A stretch of 41,804 nucleotides of DNA, from the NCBI GenBank assembly GCA_947466225.1, contig CANIBL010000020.1, positions 1 through 41,804 on the forward strand. Reading direction: 5' to 3'. Positions 1-8,848 of this stretch are shown piece by piece. The notes below the pieces were generated by a model. That model had not been told where the DNA came from. It saw only the letters and a program-made list of their open reading frames with translations, and did no database searches. Position numbers and translations under genes: made by a program. This DNA is from Deltaproteobacteria bacterium. Lineage in GTDB: Bacteria > Bdellovibrionota_B > Oligoflexia > Oligoflexales > Bog-1112. Position 1 is the stretch's first letter, and the number at the start of each line of letters is the position of its first letter.

Positions 1-119
1 CATGCCCAGGCCGTACGGGCTCACTCCGTCATGCCCAGGCCGTACGGGCTCACTCCGTCATGCCCAGGCCGTACGGGCTCACTCCGTCATGCCCAGGCCG
101 CTTCGGCCGTACGGGCATC
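1..119. repeat. 29-bp tandem repeats ending in a palindromic hairpin
   Basis: Three head-to-tail copies of a 29-bp unit begin at 1, 30 and 59 (each starts CATGCCCAGGCCGTACGGGC). A fourth, altered unit at 88-119 folds as GCCCAGGCCG/CGGCCGTACGGGC. The unit is one arm of the palindromic repeat family found throughout the window. There are no unique spacers, so this is not a CRISPR array. The array ends two bases before the stop codon of the GIY-YIG gene and runs off the left edge of the window. Confidence 0.85.
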
Positions 120-121
120 TC

Positions 122-403
122 CTACGATTGATGCGACAGATCCCTCCACTCTGGGTTCAACGTTTCAATCAATCTGATTTTACCATCGCGAGATTTTTTC
201 TTGATCATCTTCTCTCGAAAAATGGCCTCCAGCATGGTGGAACAGCGTTCATAGTAGACTAAAAACTCCACATTATATCGCTGGGTAAAGCCGATGTGAC
301 GGGTACTCTTGTGCTCATTAACGCGACGACTCAAGTCGGAGGTCACGCCGGTGTATAGCACAGTGTGATAGGAGTTGGCCATGATGTATATAGTGGGTTC
401 CAT
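122..403 (-). CDS. GIY-YIG nuclease family protein (YhbQ/UPF0213-like)
   Basis: A 93-residue single-domain protein of the GIY-YIG superfamily. The order of motifs fits the family: Tyr6-Ile (the 'GIY' strand), Tyr17-Thr-Gly (the 'YIG' strand), then a helix with Arg26 and Arg27 followed by Glu30-His31, Glu59 in a following helix and a terminal Leu-Asn-Pro-Glu-Trp motif. Length is normal for the small stand-alone members, whose cellular role is poorly defined (structure-specific DNA cleavage is suggested for the family). The ATG at 403 has no convincing ribosome binding site, but it leaves the usual few residues before the first strand. Repeat DNA flanks both ends: the tandem array lies at its stop codon and more palindromes lie upstream. 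Confidence 0.8.
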   Translation of the reverse strand: MEPTIYIMANSYHTVLYTGVTSDLSRRVNEHKSTRHIGFTQRYNVEFLVYYERCSTMLEAIFREKMIKKKSRDGKIRLIETLNPEWRDLSHQS

Positions 404-460
404 AAGGAGAGGATGAACTGGAGGAGGGGAAACGAGCCAGTGACATTTTCATTCGAGGGG

Positions 461-619
461 GATCCCCGACGCTCACTTCGTTCGCTGGGGATGACGATTC
501 TGCATATCGATAAAACGCGTCCTCCCTTCATCCCCTCGACGGCTTCTGGCCTAACCCCTTCATCCCCAGGCCGAAGGCGCATTCCGTCATCCCCAGGCCG
601 AAGGCCGTCGGGGATCTCC
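461..619. repeat. Cluster of palindromic repeat arms
   Basis: A hairpin at 461-495 (GATCCCCGACG...CGCTGGGGATGAC) is followed at about 559-619 by two further arms of the CATCCCCAGGCCGAAGGC type in a short tandem of about 27 bp, the last closing as a palindrome with CCGTCGGGGATC. These are variants of the window-wide repeat. The last arm ends a few bases before the stop codon of the minus-strand lipoprotein gene. Nothing else is recognisable between 404 and 622. Confidence 0.75.
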
Positions 620-622
620 CTC

Positions 623-2629
623 TTAGCGCTTCGTAGTCGGATGCGCTGCTTTTTCTGCAGCCAGGATTGCGTCCAGTTGCGCGCTTTGTGCAAAGGCTTG
701 ATCTCCCAACTCAAGAGTTTGTTGGTCGATGTCGACGAGAGTCTGCATGTATCCAGTTACACCCCCTGTGTCACCAGCAAGGTTGCTAACTGCGCCTACA
801 ACGGCAATAATGATACCTGCAAGGACCAACACCCCCCCTAGACGAGAGAGCCATTTGCCCCCCTCGGTAGGTGAAAATTTGTTTTTACCAAACTCGTTTG
901 TAGTAACATATTCTTTGAAACGAATCTTTTCGTATTTGCCTGCGAACTCTTTTAGTTCAAGCGGTTCAACCGGCAACCGATTTTCAAATTTAATATTCAC
1001 TTTTGCTCCGGTTTCCATGAATTTTGTTTGCATTTCAGTTCTCAACGCGTCGAATTTTTTGCTTGGATCGACTCCTTTCCCGTGCAGATTTTCCCTAAGG
1101 TTAGCAGCCTCCACATTGGATAAGCCTTTCTTAAAACTAGCCTCTGTAAGATTGGCAGCTTTCGCTGCTGCTCTTATATCCGGGGATTTCCACAGTTCAC
1201 GTGATTTAGCCGCATTTAATTCTCCGTTTCCAAAATAGCCAGCCTCCCCCTGCAGAAATGCCATCGCGCGCATTTTCCCCCTAATTTGATATCGATAATT
1301 CCACTTATTGGTAACAAGATTTCGCAATCCACTAAATGGGGTTCGAAAGAGAATGACAAGCCCGATGGTGGCGATGGCAGCGCCACCAAAGATCATACCG
1401 CCTCGCTTTGCAGCGTTTGAGCTTGACGTTGTATCGGTATCCGTAGCGGGAGACTCACAAGTACCTTGACCATCATTCCAGGTTTGGCCTGTCGGGCATC
1501 GATTTACACAGGTGTTGCTTGCCCCATTCCATTCTTGGTCGACATGACAGGTGCTGGGTCCCCATGCAGTATCCGTAACTGCTTCTTGTGGGGCCGATAC
1601 TGGCTGCGGAGTAGAAATGGGAGGCGGGGTGATTTGTGGGCTGGTGTCGACTGCCGTATCATTTAGGCTCGAAATCGCGCCTGCGCAACTTGATAGTGGA
1701 TCTGTAGATGCCAACGAGAGGCTGGCTGTTTGTCCTGCGTTGATCATGGCCTGATTTTCTTGAACTTCGTCTTCTGCTTCTGATGAAACTGCATCGCGAT
1801 GAGCGGAGAGATACCCCATCATGTAGGGACCTGCATTGCGAAAGCTTTGGGCCCATTGCGGCAGTGCTTCTGTTGTTTTTTCTTTCACCACATTCTTTAA
1901 AGAAGCATCCGTTGTGCCATCTGCCAATGCCAACCCTGTTGTTGGCGTATTGAGAGCTGCCTCTGCAGGTTGTTGCGATACCGCATAGATCTTTTTTCCG
2001 ATATCCAGGTACTTCTGATTCAAGCTATAGAGTTCATCCATGACAGAGGCGTATTGCGAATTGTAGTCACTGAAGTTGCTCGGCAGCTTGAAGATGAATT
2101 CTTGTCCGGGGCTTTCACATGACAGTTCATTTGCATCCACGGATTGGTGCTTTTGGATTCGAACTTGATCTCGGTGTTGCGGTATACAAGACTGCACGGT
2201 AAATCGCACCACTTGTCCTTGTAGCTCTTGTAGAGACGGTAAATCTCCGCATTCGAACATCACCGACCATTCTTGGTCTTTGGGATAGCATCCAGCACCA
2301 CTCGATACGGCACAGGCTTTCCATCGAATGACTTCTGCGTTTGGATCGGTATCACAGCTCAGTTGAAATTTGGTATAGGTTCCATTTCCTGTGTCTGCAA
2401 GTTGTAGGGCCGTGTTTTGGGTCTTCAAGGTGCCAGGGTCCACCGCAGGTAATACTGGCGTGGCTTCGAAGGTAAGTCCAGCGAGTCCAGAGGCGCAGGC
2501 AGAAGCACTACTTGTTGGTGGCGTCGGTGGTGGGGGATTGTCGCTGGAGGATTTTTTGCAATGGAGTTGGAGAAAAAGAGACCCAAAAATACATATGGCA
2601 TTTTTGTGGCGAAACCATCCGTGCTTCAT
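623..2629 (-). CDS. Large lipoprotein with two internal membrane segments (paralogue of 13217-14914)
   Basis: 668 residues, no recognised family. The N terminus is a lipoprotein signal with Cys24 in Leu-Gln-Leu-His-Cys followed by Lys-Lys-Ser-Ser, then a Pro/Ser-rich spacer. Residues 45-320 are a Cys-containing extracytoplasmic region; 325-405 are Pro/Thr-rich, with a small Cys-rich stretch at 361-391 (two Cys...Trp-Asn...Cys units). A membrane segment lies at about 412-428, followed by basic residues (Arg, Lys-Trp, Arg), then a charged helical domain of about 165 residues, a second membrane segment at about 598-616 and a 50-residue tail ending in Lys-Arg. The same plan, with shared 'CKKSS' and 'TGLAL' motifs, is found in the protein at 13217-14914. 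Predicted topology (inference): lipidated region and tail outside, central domain in the cytoplasm. Confidence 0.7.
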   Translation of the reverse strand: MKHGWFRHKNAICIFGSLFLQLHCKKSSSDNPPPPTPPTSSASACASGLAGLTFEATPVLPAVDPGTLKTQNTALQLADTGNGTYTKFQLSCDTDPNAEVIRWKACAVSSGAGCYPKDQEWSVMFECGDLPSLQELQGQVVRFTVQSCIPQHRDQVRIQKHQSVDANELSCESPGQEFIFKLPSNFSDYNSQYASVMDELYSLNQKYLDIGKKIYAVSQQPAEAALNTPTTGLALADGTTDASLKNVVKEKTTEALPQWAQSFRNAGPYMMGYLSAHRDAVSSEAEDEVQENQAMINAGQTASLSLASTDPLSSCAGAISSLNDTAVDTSPQITPPPISTPQPVSAPQEAVTDTAWGPSTCHVDQEWNGASNTCVNRCPTGQTWNDGQGTCESPATDTDTTSSSNAAKRGGMIFGGAAIATIGLVILFRTPFSGLRNLVTNKWNYRYQIRGKMRAMAFLQGEAGYFGNGELNAAKSRELWKSPDIRAAAKAANLTEASFKKGLSNVEAANLRENLHGKGVDPSKKFDALRTEMQTKFMETGAKVNIKFENRLPVEPLELKEFAGKYEKIRFKEYVTTNEFGKNKFSPTEGGKWLSRLGGVLVLAGIIIAVVGAVSNLAGDTGGVTGYMQTLVDIDQQTLELGDQAFAQSAQLDAILAAEKAAHPTTKR

Positions 2630-2657
2630 ATTGCTTCCTAGTCTATTTTTTGTTTCA

Positions 2658-2808
2658 TATATCCTTCGCCACTGAAGAGGTCTCCTTTTCCGTCATGCCC
2701 AGGCCGTAGGCCGTATGGGCATCTCCTTCGATCGAGGGGGATCCCCGACGCGCCCTTCGGTCGCTGGGGATGACGGAGTACAGGGTCTCTTCAAGTTGGT
2801 GGTGTATA
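2658..2808. repeat. Complete MITE-like element, 151 bp
   Basis: Degenerate terminal inverted repeats can be matched to the consensus: the left end is TATATCCTTCGCCACTGAAG and the right end reads TCAAGTTGGTGGTGTATA. Between them are a 'GTCATGCCC...GGGCATC' hairpin and a 'GATCCCCGAC...GTCGCTGGGGATGAC' hairpin at 2691-2776. Length matches the intact copy at 10396-10547. The element occupies most of the 315-bp gap between the lipoprotein start and the FAD oxidase gene; the rest (2809-2944) should hold divergent promoters, but I could not define them. Confidence 0.65.
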
Positions 2809-2944
2809 CGCCTCACTCTCCATTCTATCCCATACTTATGACTTGTAACAAAGGCATGGCGATCGAAAGATGGGAAGATCCTTGTGGGTTTTCCTAAAAT
2901 CCCCTATCTCCTTTTTGGAAATATGATTGCTTAAGGGGTAAGAA

Positions 2945-4864
2945 ATGCAGATCAAATGGTTGGGTTGGATGATGATCGGGTGGCTACTAAGCCATACAAG
3001 TGCAAGTATCGCAACGCCGTCCGCCACCTGTAGTGTATTGCGAGATGGTATTGCATGTCCGAGTTTGAGTCATCATGATCAAAAAACCGTTAAGCGTCTA
3101 TGCAAAGAAGAAAAAATCTCGTTAGTTTGTGGAAATGGAAAATGTAACGGGCCCAAAACAGACCTCAATTGCCCCTGTGATTGTCAACAGGGCGTAGATC
3201 ACTCGATGACCGAAAAGAAGGCAGGCTCTTATAATGGTCGAACCTTTTGTCCCACTGAACAGATTGTCAAATATGCGACCTCTGAAACGGAGATCATCAG
3301 TCTCTTGGCTGAGGCCCGACAGAAAAATCTACCGGTAAAGCCAGTTGGGGCTTCTCATACGGATAATGCAGCCATTTGCACCACGGGAATGGTAATTGCA
3401 ACCAACAAGATGAATGAAATTTTAGGAATTCGAACCAAGCCAGATGGGACACGTGTTGTAAGAGCCCAGGCAGGTGTGACAATTGGCGAGCTGGGTCGTT
3501 GGCTGCATGCGCGAAACTACACAAATGGATATGGCATTGTCGGCTACCATCTGGTTACGCTAGCTGGAGTATTGGGTACAGGGGCGCACGGGAGTTCACC
3601 GAAACACTCTTCTCTTCTTTCCGATAATGTATATACCATTCGGATGGTGCTGGCAGATGGACGTGTAACAGAGTTCTCTCGTGCTACAACAGGGAAAACG
3701 GATCCATCCTTGTGGAGAGCCTTGCGGGTGAACCTCGGTATGTTTGGCATCATCTCCGAAGTCGAGATCGAGGTGCAAGATGACTTTTTGGTTCATATGG
3801 AAACCAAAGCGTATACGGACGAGGCTCTTTATGAAGGAGACAGCCTCTGGAATCACATTCGAACCTGCGATGTTGCCAGTGTGAGCTATTTTCCACCCAG
3901 AAAATCTTCTCACTTTTTCGAAAAAACCCATCAAGGCAAAGCGATTGTTAACTGTGGGATTAGCATGCACAAACTGCCGCTGGAGTCTTGGTCAACTTTT
4001 GCGAAAAAGGCAGATCCAGGGGCGCAGTTTGCCCTCCATGCGCCATATGTATGGAATGTTTTTTGGGGTATTTATATAAAACGGCTGCATAGGTCTACAT
4101 GTGACAATAGCTATGCATGTTCGATGGAAACTCTGCGCCGCCATCAACTCGAAGACTCCTCGCCCTATATTCGGTTTAAAAGCGCAACCAATGATAGCTG
4201 GGTTCATCGCCCGCAAGGGATTACGGGTTTTGCCTATTTTATGCAAAACAGTGTAGGAAGTGACAAAGGTGCGCATTTTCGGCAAACAGACTGGGAGGTT
4301 GCCATTCCGTTCCGCCATTGGGCCAAAGCATTCCAGCTATTGCGTGACTACTTAACGCTGACCCATCCAGATGGTGAGCCTAAGCTCTGCTTGCCTCTCA
4401 TGGGGGTCTACATTCGCTTTTCTCAAGTGACCGATGCGCTTATGTCCCATGCAAGTGTAGGCGGTGCTTTCCGCCTAGGTGAGCCGGTGATGTTTATGGA
4501 GATGCCGCAGTTTATTCCTTCTTATGATGTGAAGACGGAAGAGGAACAAAAATTGGCTGCGCATATTTTGGTGCAGCATGAAGAACACTATCGAGGATTT
4601 ATCGAGGTTATGCTCAATGGGGTAGAAGCGCGTGTGCATTGGGCCAAAAATCGTCCTGAACTCTTTTTGCGACAGCTCGAAACCAACCCGGTTCGCAAAG
4701 CGCAGGTTCAAGCTTTCAACCGAGAGATCTGGAAGTTGGACCCAACCGGCGTGTTTTCCAATGACTTTATGGAGCAGGTGGGGATTCGCTATCCAGCGCG
4801 TGGCGATGTGCCAGTTGGAAAGAGTAAGATGCGCGTGTTACCAGCAGTGCCCGTTGGGAAGTAG
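2945..4864 (+). CDS. Secreted FAD-linked sugar-lactone-oxidase-like oxidoreductase
   Basis: 639 residues with a Sec signal (hydrophobic stretch at about 4-20). Residues 29-80 form an extra Cys-rich segment with about ten cysteines. The PCMH-type FAD-binding domain follows: Gly-Ala-Ser-His at the position that carries the 8-alpha-histidyl FAD in gulono/arabinono-lactone oxidases, then 'GVTIGELGRWL' and 'GVLGTGAHGSS'. The C-terminal part resembles the ALO domain, with a His-Trp-Ala-Lys motif near residue 560 and 'DPTGVFSND' near the end. Family enzymes oxidise aldono-lactones or related polyols using O2 or another acceptor. The ATG at 2945 has AAGGGG seven bases upstream. The Cys-rich insertion and secretion are unusual for the family; the substrate is unknown. 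Confidence 0.75.
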   Translation: MQIKWLGWMMIGWLLSHTSASIATPSATCSVLRDGIACPSLSHHDQKTVKRLCKEEKISLVCGNGKCNGPKTDLNCPCDCQQGVDHSMTEKKAGSYNGRTFCPTEQIVKYATSETEIISLLAEARQKNLPVKPVGASHTDNAAICTTGMVIATNKMNEILGIRTKPDGTRVVRAQAGVTIGELGRWLHARNYTNGYGIVGYHLVTLAGVLGTGAHGSSPKHSSLLSDNVYTIRMVLADGRVTEFSRATTGKTDPSLWRALRVNLGMFGIISEVEIEVQDDFLVHMETKAYTDEALYEGDSLWNHIRTCDVASVSYFPPRKSSHFFEKTHQGKAIVNCGISMHKLPLESWSTFAKKADPGAQFALHAPYVWNVFWGIYIKRLHRSTCDNSYACSMETLRRHQLEDSSPYIRFKSATNDSWVHRPQGITGFAYFMQNSVGSDKGAHFRQTDWEVAIPFRHWAKAFQLLRDYLTLTHPDGEPKLCLPLMGVYIRFSQVTDALMSHASVGGAFRLGEPVMFMEMPQFIPSYDVKTEEEQKLAAHILVQHEEHYRGFIEVMLNGVEARVHWAKNRPELFLRQLETNPVRKAQVQAFNREIWKLDPTGVFSNDFMEQVGIRYPARGDVPVGKSKMRVLPAVPVGK

Positions 4865-4977
4865 TGTTTTTATTAAAGGGGCGCTTTCCCCCCTCCTTTG
4901 AAAGTAAGACGCCTTGTCACTTTTCCGCCATCCCGCTACAGTAGTAGAAAGCACCATTCATATAAGCGGGAGGGACC

Positions 4978-6870
4978 GTGCAACATCTACGCGCTTTTTT
5001 CTATCCAACCATGCTGGTGACGGTGGTGATGTCCCTCGCTGCAATGGGGTTTTTACAGCGCTGGGCCATGGAGAGGACCCAAGAAACCCAGAAAATGGCG
5101 GTGCAATTTTCCCACCGCATCACCGAAACCCAACTCCAGCTGAGCAATCGGTTGGTGACCCTTTATCAGCAATCTTCTCTTCCAGAGGCCTTTACGGCGC
5201 AAGAAAAACATGCGGTAGAAAAGTTGCTCTCCGATGCAACGGTTCCAGGAGAGATTGACAAGATTGGTATTTTTACGCTGGACTGTCAGCCCTTTCTTCC
5301 CACTTCTCTCTCCTGTTTACCCACAGCACCGGAGACGTTTCGTTGGTCGTGGGGGGAGGGCGGACAAGCTATACTTGCCCTTCAACGAAAGATTCCAGGG
5401 GCCGCGGCAGGATGGCTGGTCGGTCAAATCGAACTCGGGCCTCAGTGGTTTCAACTCCATGGTCTTTCTGAGGGGGTTTTACAAGCCCGCCATCTCCATA
5501 TCGGCCGAGGGGAGCCCAAAGAGGAAATGCTTTATTCTGTTGGAGATACGGGGCTTGGGCTGTGGATGAGCCCTTCTATTGGTGATAAGGTCGCTCGATT
5601 TTGGGTGGCGAGCCACATCGACATTCCGGGTACCAGTGTGTTGCTCTTTCTCTTTCTCTTGCTGTTAGTAAAAATGAGCATTCAGTTTCGTCGAGAGCAA
5701 AGCCAACTACGCCAACTTCGAAATCACTTCTTCCAGTGGTGCCTACACCTCGAGCAAAATCCCAATACCCCGTGGAAGCTGCCCCAATCCATGCGCATCT
5801 GGAGTTTTCGAGAAAAAACCCAAGTTGAACAAGCCGTGCGTTCCATCGGGGTTGCCATGCAAGTGAATCATGAAAACATCGGAAAACTGATTGAAAGGTG
5901 TGCGACACTGCATAAAGACCTTACACAAACCAAGCTTCAGCTTGAACGACGCAATACCCAGCAAAAACAACACGCCCAGCATGCGGCGCTTTCCCATCAA
6001 GTGCAAACCTGTTCCCTCGCTTTATTGGAACGCATCGATGCGTATGAGAAAACCAATCTTGCTTTGCAAGAGCGCATGGAGAAAGTTTTATTGGAGGAGT
6101 CAGAGCCTTTTGCTAAAATTGTGTCGTTTTGGAACCATTCGATTTATAAACATGGGGCGCGCAAATTCTTCCGTGTTTTGGATGAATCCCCCAGCGAAGT
6201 GCCAGGTCAAACGCTTTTGGAGGCGCAGATTACCTTGCTGCGAAAATCCAGCAATCAAGTCATCAAGGTAATCACCCAATTTTTGGTCAACAAGAAAAAA
6301 ATTCCCAATTTTGGCGCTACCACTCGTTCGACAGTGGCCTACTGGTATAGTTTGTCTCTTACAGGAGATCGAGTCCGAGAGGGCGAAACGATCACATCTC
6401 ACTCTCAGGCGCTGTCTCTAGTGTTGTCGCTTCTGGAGCAACGAGAAAACGCGCATCCCATTCAAATTGTGAATCATGCAAAAGAAGAAAATATTGCGGC
6501 TCAAGTGCCGCCATTTGTTTGGGTTGCGGCCTTATTTTATGCCTTAGAAGCATTGCTGATGTTGGCAAAGCCAACCGAGAAGATGTCGGTGTTGTTCAAT
6601 AAAAAAGAAGCTGGAGACAAGCAGCATTTGATGTTTTCGATCATGGAATATCAGTTGGCTACTGCACAAGAGAGACAAAAGAAAATTGAGCCCTCCCTTG
6701 CTAAAGTCAACGCATTGTTGACTCCATTTGGTGTTTCCTGTCACCTGATGCAGACACTGTCTGGCATGTGCTCCGTTTCTTTTATGTTACCACAAGAGGA
6801 GACGTCGACGGTGCCATTTTCTTACTTACCAACAGCCGACACCCGCCAAATAGAAACCGTTTCTGTGTAA
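4978..6870 (+). CDS. Two-TM sensor protein with a degenerate histidine-kinase-like C terminus
   Basis: 630 residues from a GTG start preceded by GGGAGGG. A membrane segment at about 7-26 and a second at about 216-237 bracket a periplasmic region of about 190 residues, as in sensor kinases. A coiled coil (about 300-370) follows. The last third resembles the DHp/ATPase layout: a helix around 'SHQVQTCSLALLERI', a hydrophobic helix where the N box would be, and a final 'GVSCHL...CSVSFMLP' resembling the last strand of HATPase domains. The N-box Asn, the DxGxG box and a clear phosphoacceptor context are missing, so I read it as a pseudokinase or scaffold; this is inference from pattern only. The 3' end overlaps ubiE (opposite strand) by 89 bp. 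Confidence 0.55.
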   Translation: MQHLRAFFYPTMLVTVVMSLAAMGFLQRWAMERTQETQKMAVQFSHRITETQLQLSNRLVTLYQQSSLPEAFTAQEKHAVEKLLSDATVPGEIDKIGIFTLDCQPFLPTSLSCLPTAPETFRWSWGEGGQAILALQRKIPGAAAGWLVGQIELGPQWFQLHGLSEGVLQARHLHIGRGEPKEEMLYSVGDTGLGLWMSPSIGDKVARFWVASHIDIPGTSVLLFLFLLLLVKMSIQFRREQSQLRQLRNHFFQWCLHLEQNPNTPWKLPQSMRIWSFREKTQVEQAVRSIGVAMQVNHENIGKLIERCATLHKDLTQTKLQLERRNTQQKQHAQHAALSHQVQTCSLALLERIDAYEKTNLALQERMEKVLLEESEPFAKIVSFWNHSIYKHGARKFFRVLDESPSEVPGQTLLEAQITLLRKSSNQVIKVITQFLVNKKKIPNFGATTRSTVAYWYSLSLTGDRVREGETITSHSQALSLVLSLLEQRENAHPIQIVNHAKEENIAAQVPPFVWVAALFYALEALLMLAKPTEKMSVLFNKKEAGDKQHLMFSIMEYQLATAQERQKKIEPSLAKVNALLTPFGVSCHLMQTLSGMCSVSFMLPQEETSTVPFSYLPTADTRQIETVSV

Positions 6871-7513
6871 TCACTGGCAGGTGGTGTGTGTGCAATAAAC
6901 CACAGAGTGCAGCGTGAGAGTAAAATGACATTACGCTGGTGGGTAAGTATTGATATGCTTTTGCATCGCTAAAAAGCCCACCAATGCGAGGCAAAATGTG
7001 ATGAAAATAAAACTCGAAAAAACGGGACAGTACACCGGTTGGTGTGAAAAATTCCAAAATGAGTAGAGTGCCTTCTGGCTTCAATACTCGAAGGAACTCT
7101 TGCAATGCCTTTTCCTTGTCGATGACATTTCGCAGGCCAAAAGAAATACTCAAACAATCCACCGTTTCGTTTGGAAAGGGGAGCTTTTCTGCACTGGCTT
7201 GTATAAAAGTTGGTGCGGCAGAAGGGTGCAGCGTTTCACCTAGCTTCTTTTTTGCCAGTGTCAGCATATTGTCTGAAATATCGACTCCCACCCAGCTGGC
7301 ATACTCCGGGTGTTGATTTTGTGCGGCTACGAGGACATCTCCTGTTCCTGTGGCTACATCGACATAGGTGCCCCCTATGCGAAAGGGAATTTGGTGTGCA
7401 AGGGCGCGGCGCCATCGCACATCCTGTCGCAGGCTCAAAAGTCGGTTGAGGAAGTCGTACGAGGGAGCAATGGTATCAAACATATTTTGAATATCGGTTT
7501 CGGTTTGACTCAA
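6782..7513 (-). CDS. Demethylmenaquinone/demethylubiquinone C-methyltransferase UbiE/MenG
   Basis: 243 residues. The family opening 'MFDTIAPSYDFLNRLLSL' is followed by the SAM-binding motif 'VDVATGTGDV', the acidic loop 'GVDISDNML', 'ASAEKLPFPNETVDC', 'ISFGLRNV' and the 'RVLKPEGTLLILEF' motif, all diagnostic of the UbiE/MenG C-methylation step in quinone biosynthesis. The start codon is TTG at 7513: the coding strand reads TTGAGTCAAACC and the upstream gene stops at TGA sharing the last two bases, so translation is probably coupled. The C terminus carries about 12 extra residues after the usual final Lys, and this tail lies in the 89-bp convergent overlap with the sensor gene. Confidence 0.9.
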   Translation of the reverse strand: MSQTETDIQNMFDTIAPSYDFLNRLLSLRQDVRWRRALAHQIPFRIGGTYVDVATGTGDVLVAAQNQHPEYASWVGVDISDNMLTLAKKKLGETLHPSAAPTFIQASAEKLPFPNETVDCLSISFGLRNVIDKEKALQEFLRVLKPEGTLLILEFFTPTGVLSRFFEFYFHHILPRIGGLFSDAKAYQYLPTSVMSFYSHAALCGLLHTHHLPVITQKRFLFGGCRLLVSKKMAPSTSPLVVT

Positions 7514-8589
7514 GATTCATCTCCATATGAAAGGTGGTGCATGCGGGTTTCGAGATCTCCAGAAGAAAAAAGATAGTCGGTGCCGAGTCGTTGACCTGCG
7601 GTAAAAACCCCTTTATATCCGCTGGGTGTACCATCCGCTAGCAAGGCAAGGTCACAAATCATTTTTACTGTAAGCGTGTCTGGGCCTTCTAGTTCGATTT
7701 GCATGCTTCGGTGTTGTCCGATGGCATTTTCTGCGCGACCCGACACTCGGATTTTTGCCGGGGTTATCGGGGCGTCTCGACTTTGCAAATAGACACGCAA
7801 AAATTGTAGCAAGATCCTGTGTAGAAAAGGGAATCGCGCTAGGGTACATCCCACTCGAACCATGCGAATCTCATTCGGAGAGAATGCCACAAAGGTAGAA
7901 ATAAATGGGATACGTGTCGCAATCCAAACGGTGACCAAATCTACCAAAGGAACGCGACGAGCGACCCGGTTCACGCTGGCGCCAGAGGGTGCACCCCATT
8001 CTTCCCCTTTATAGGAAGCGGAAAACCATTGAGTGGAAATTCGATTCTGACTGCGGGCTTTTTGGCCGCACGCCAAGATGGAGAGATAGGATAACAAACA
8101 GCCTTTTGTCGTGGGGAACTGGGTTCCAGTATACGTAAGATCCAGGGAGGTAATATTGGGCAGTTGTCCTTTCAAATACCCAGCCAGATACTCGGATAAA
8201 AGCGCATAGCTACTAACGCCTGTGACAGCCCAGCAACCTCGTTTTTCAAAGATCGGAGCAAACTCCCATACTCGTTGCGACCAAGCATACTCCATGGATA
8301 GATCAAGATAGTGAATCTTTCGCTTGCTACAGGCTCGAAGAATTGCAGAAGTACGTTCTGTATAAGGTCCTGCACAGTCGATAAAAATATTGACCTTTTG
8401 TAGGAAAGGCAAAATTTCCGGTACCGTTTCAACCGGAAAAACACGACAAGGCAGTCCTTTTTCTTGTGCCAGTTGCAACAAGTGCCCGCTTCTACCTGCA
8501 AGCACGATGGATTGCCGGTACTGGAGGGCGACCTCTAGTACCTGTCGTCCCATGCATCCTTCCGCACCGTAGATCATCCAAGTTGACAT
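7510..8589 (-). CDS. Saccharopine-dehydrogenase-like NAD(P)-binding oxidoreductase
   Basis: 359 residues from the ATG at 8589. An N-terminal Rossmann fold begins at once ('MIYGAEGCMGRQV', a variant GxxGxxG), followed by 'VLAGRSGHLLQLA', 'VNIFIDCAGPY' and 'HYLDLSMEY', the usual sequence of the saccharopine dehydrogenase / trans-acting enoyl-reductase family. A central hydrophobic helix region (about 235-300) is typical of the membrane-associated members. The longer frame to 8646 adds 19 residues that do not belong to the fold. It is followed directly by ubiE with overlapping stop/start, implying one transcript. Whether it acts on a lipid or quinone precursor is not shown by the sequence. Confidence 0.7.
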   Translation of the reverse strand: MSTWMIYGAEGCMGRQVLEVALQYRQSIVLAGRSGHLLQLAQEKGLPCRVFPVETVPEILPFLQKVNIFIDCAGPYTERTSAILRACSKRKIHYLDLSMEYAWSQRVWEFAPIFEKRGCWAVTGVSSYALLSEYLAGYLKGQLPNITSLDLTYTGTQFPTTKGCLLSYLSILACGQKARSQNRISTQWFSASYKGEEWGAPSGASVNRVARRVPLVDLVTVWIATRIPFISTFVAFSPNEIRMVRVGCTLARFPFLHRILLQFLRVYLQSRDAPITPAKIRVSGRAENAIGQHRSMQIELEGPDTLTVKMICDLALLADGTPSGYKGVFTAGQRLGTDYLFSSGDLETRMHHLSYGDES

Positions 8590-8653
8590 GAAAGAGGCCC
8601 TGGCTATTGAGAGAAAAAAGTCTGTGATACACTGAGAAAAGAACACCGTGGAC

Positions 8654-8838
8654 TATACCCAATCAACTTGAAGATGTCTCGTTTTGTCCGTCATCCCGAG
8701 CGACCGAAGGTCGCGTCGGGGATCTTCTACTATCGAGGGGGATGCCCATGCGGCCATCGGCCTGGGCATGACGGGGTATGCATAGTTTCTCGTCATCCCC
8801 AGCGACCGAAGGTCGCGTCGGGGATCTCCTACTTTCGT
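8654..8838. repeat. MITE-like repeat with three hairpin arms and one terminal repeat
   Basis: The left terminal repeat TATACCCAATCAACTTGAAG begins at 8654. It is followed by a GTCATCCCGAGCGACC/GGTCGCGTCGGGGATC hairpin, a GATGCCCATGCGGCC/GGCCTGGGCATGAC hairpin, and a third hairpin of the first type. No right terminal repeat is visible. The last arm abuts the ribosome binding site of the SH3-domain gene, so it may form part of that gene's leader. Confidence 0.75.
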
Positions 8839-8848
8839 AAGAGGATTT

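Noticed and set aside
1..87. CRISPR-like array
   Set aside because: The units are directly adjacent with no spacers, and the unit is an arm of a dispersed palindromic repeat.
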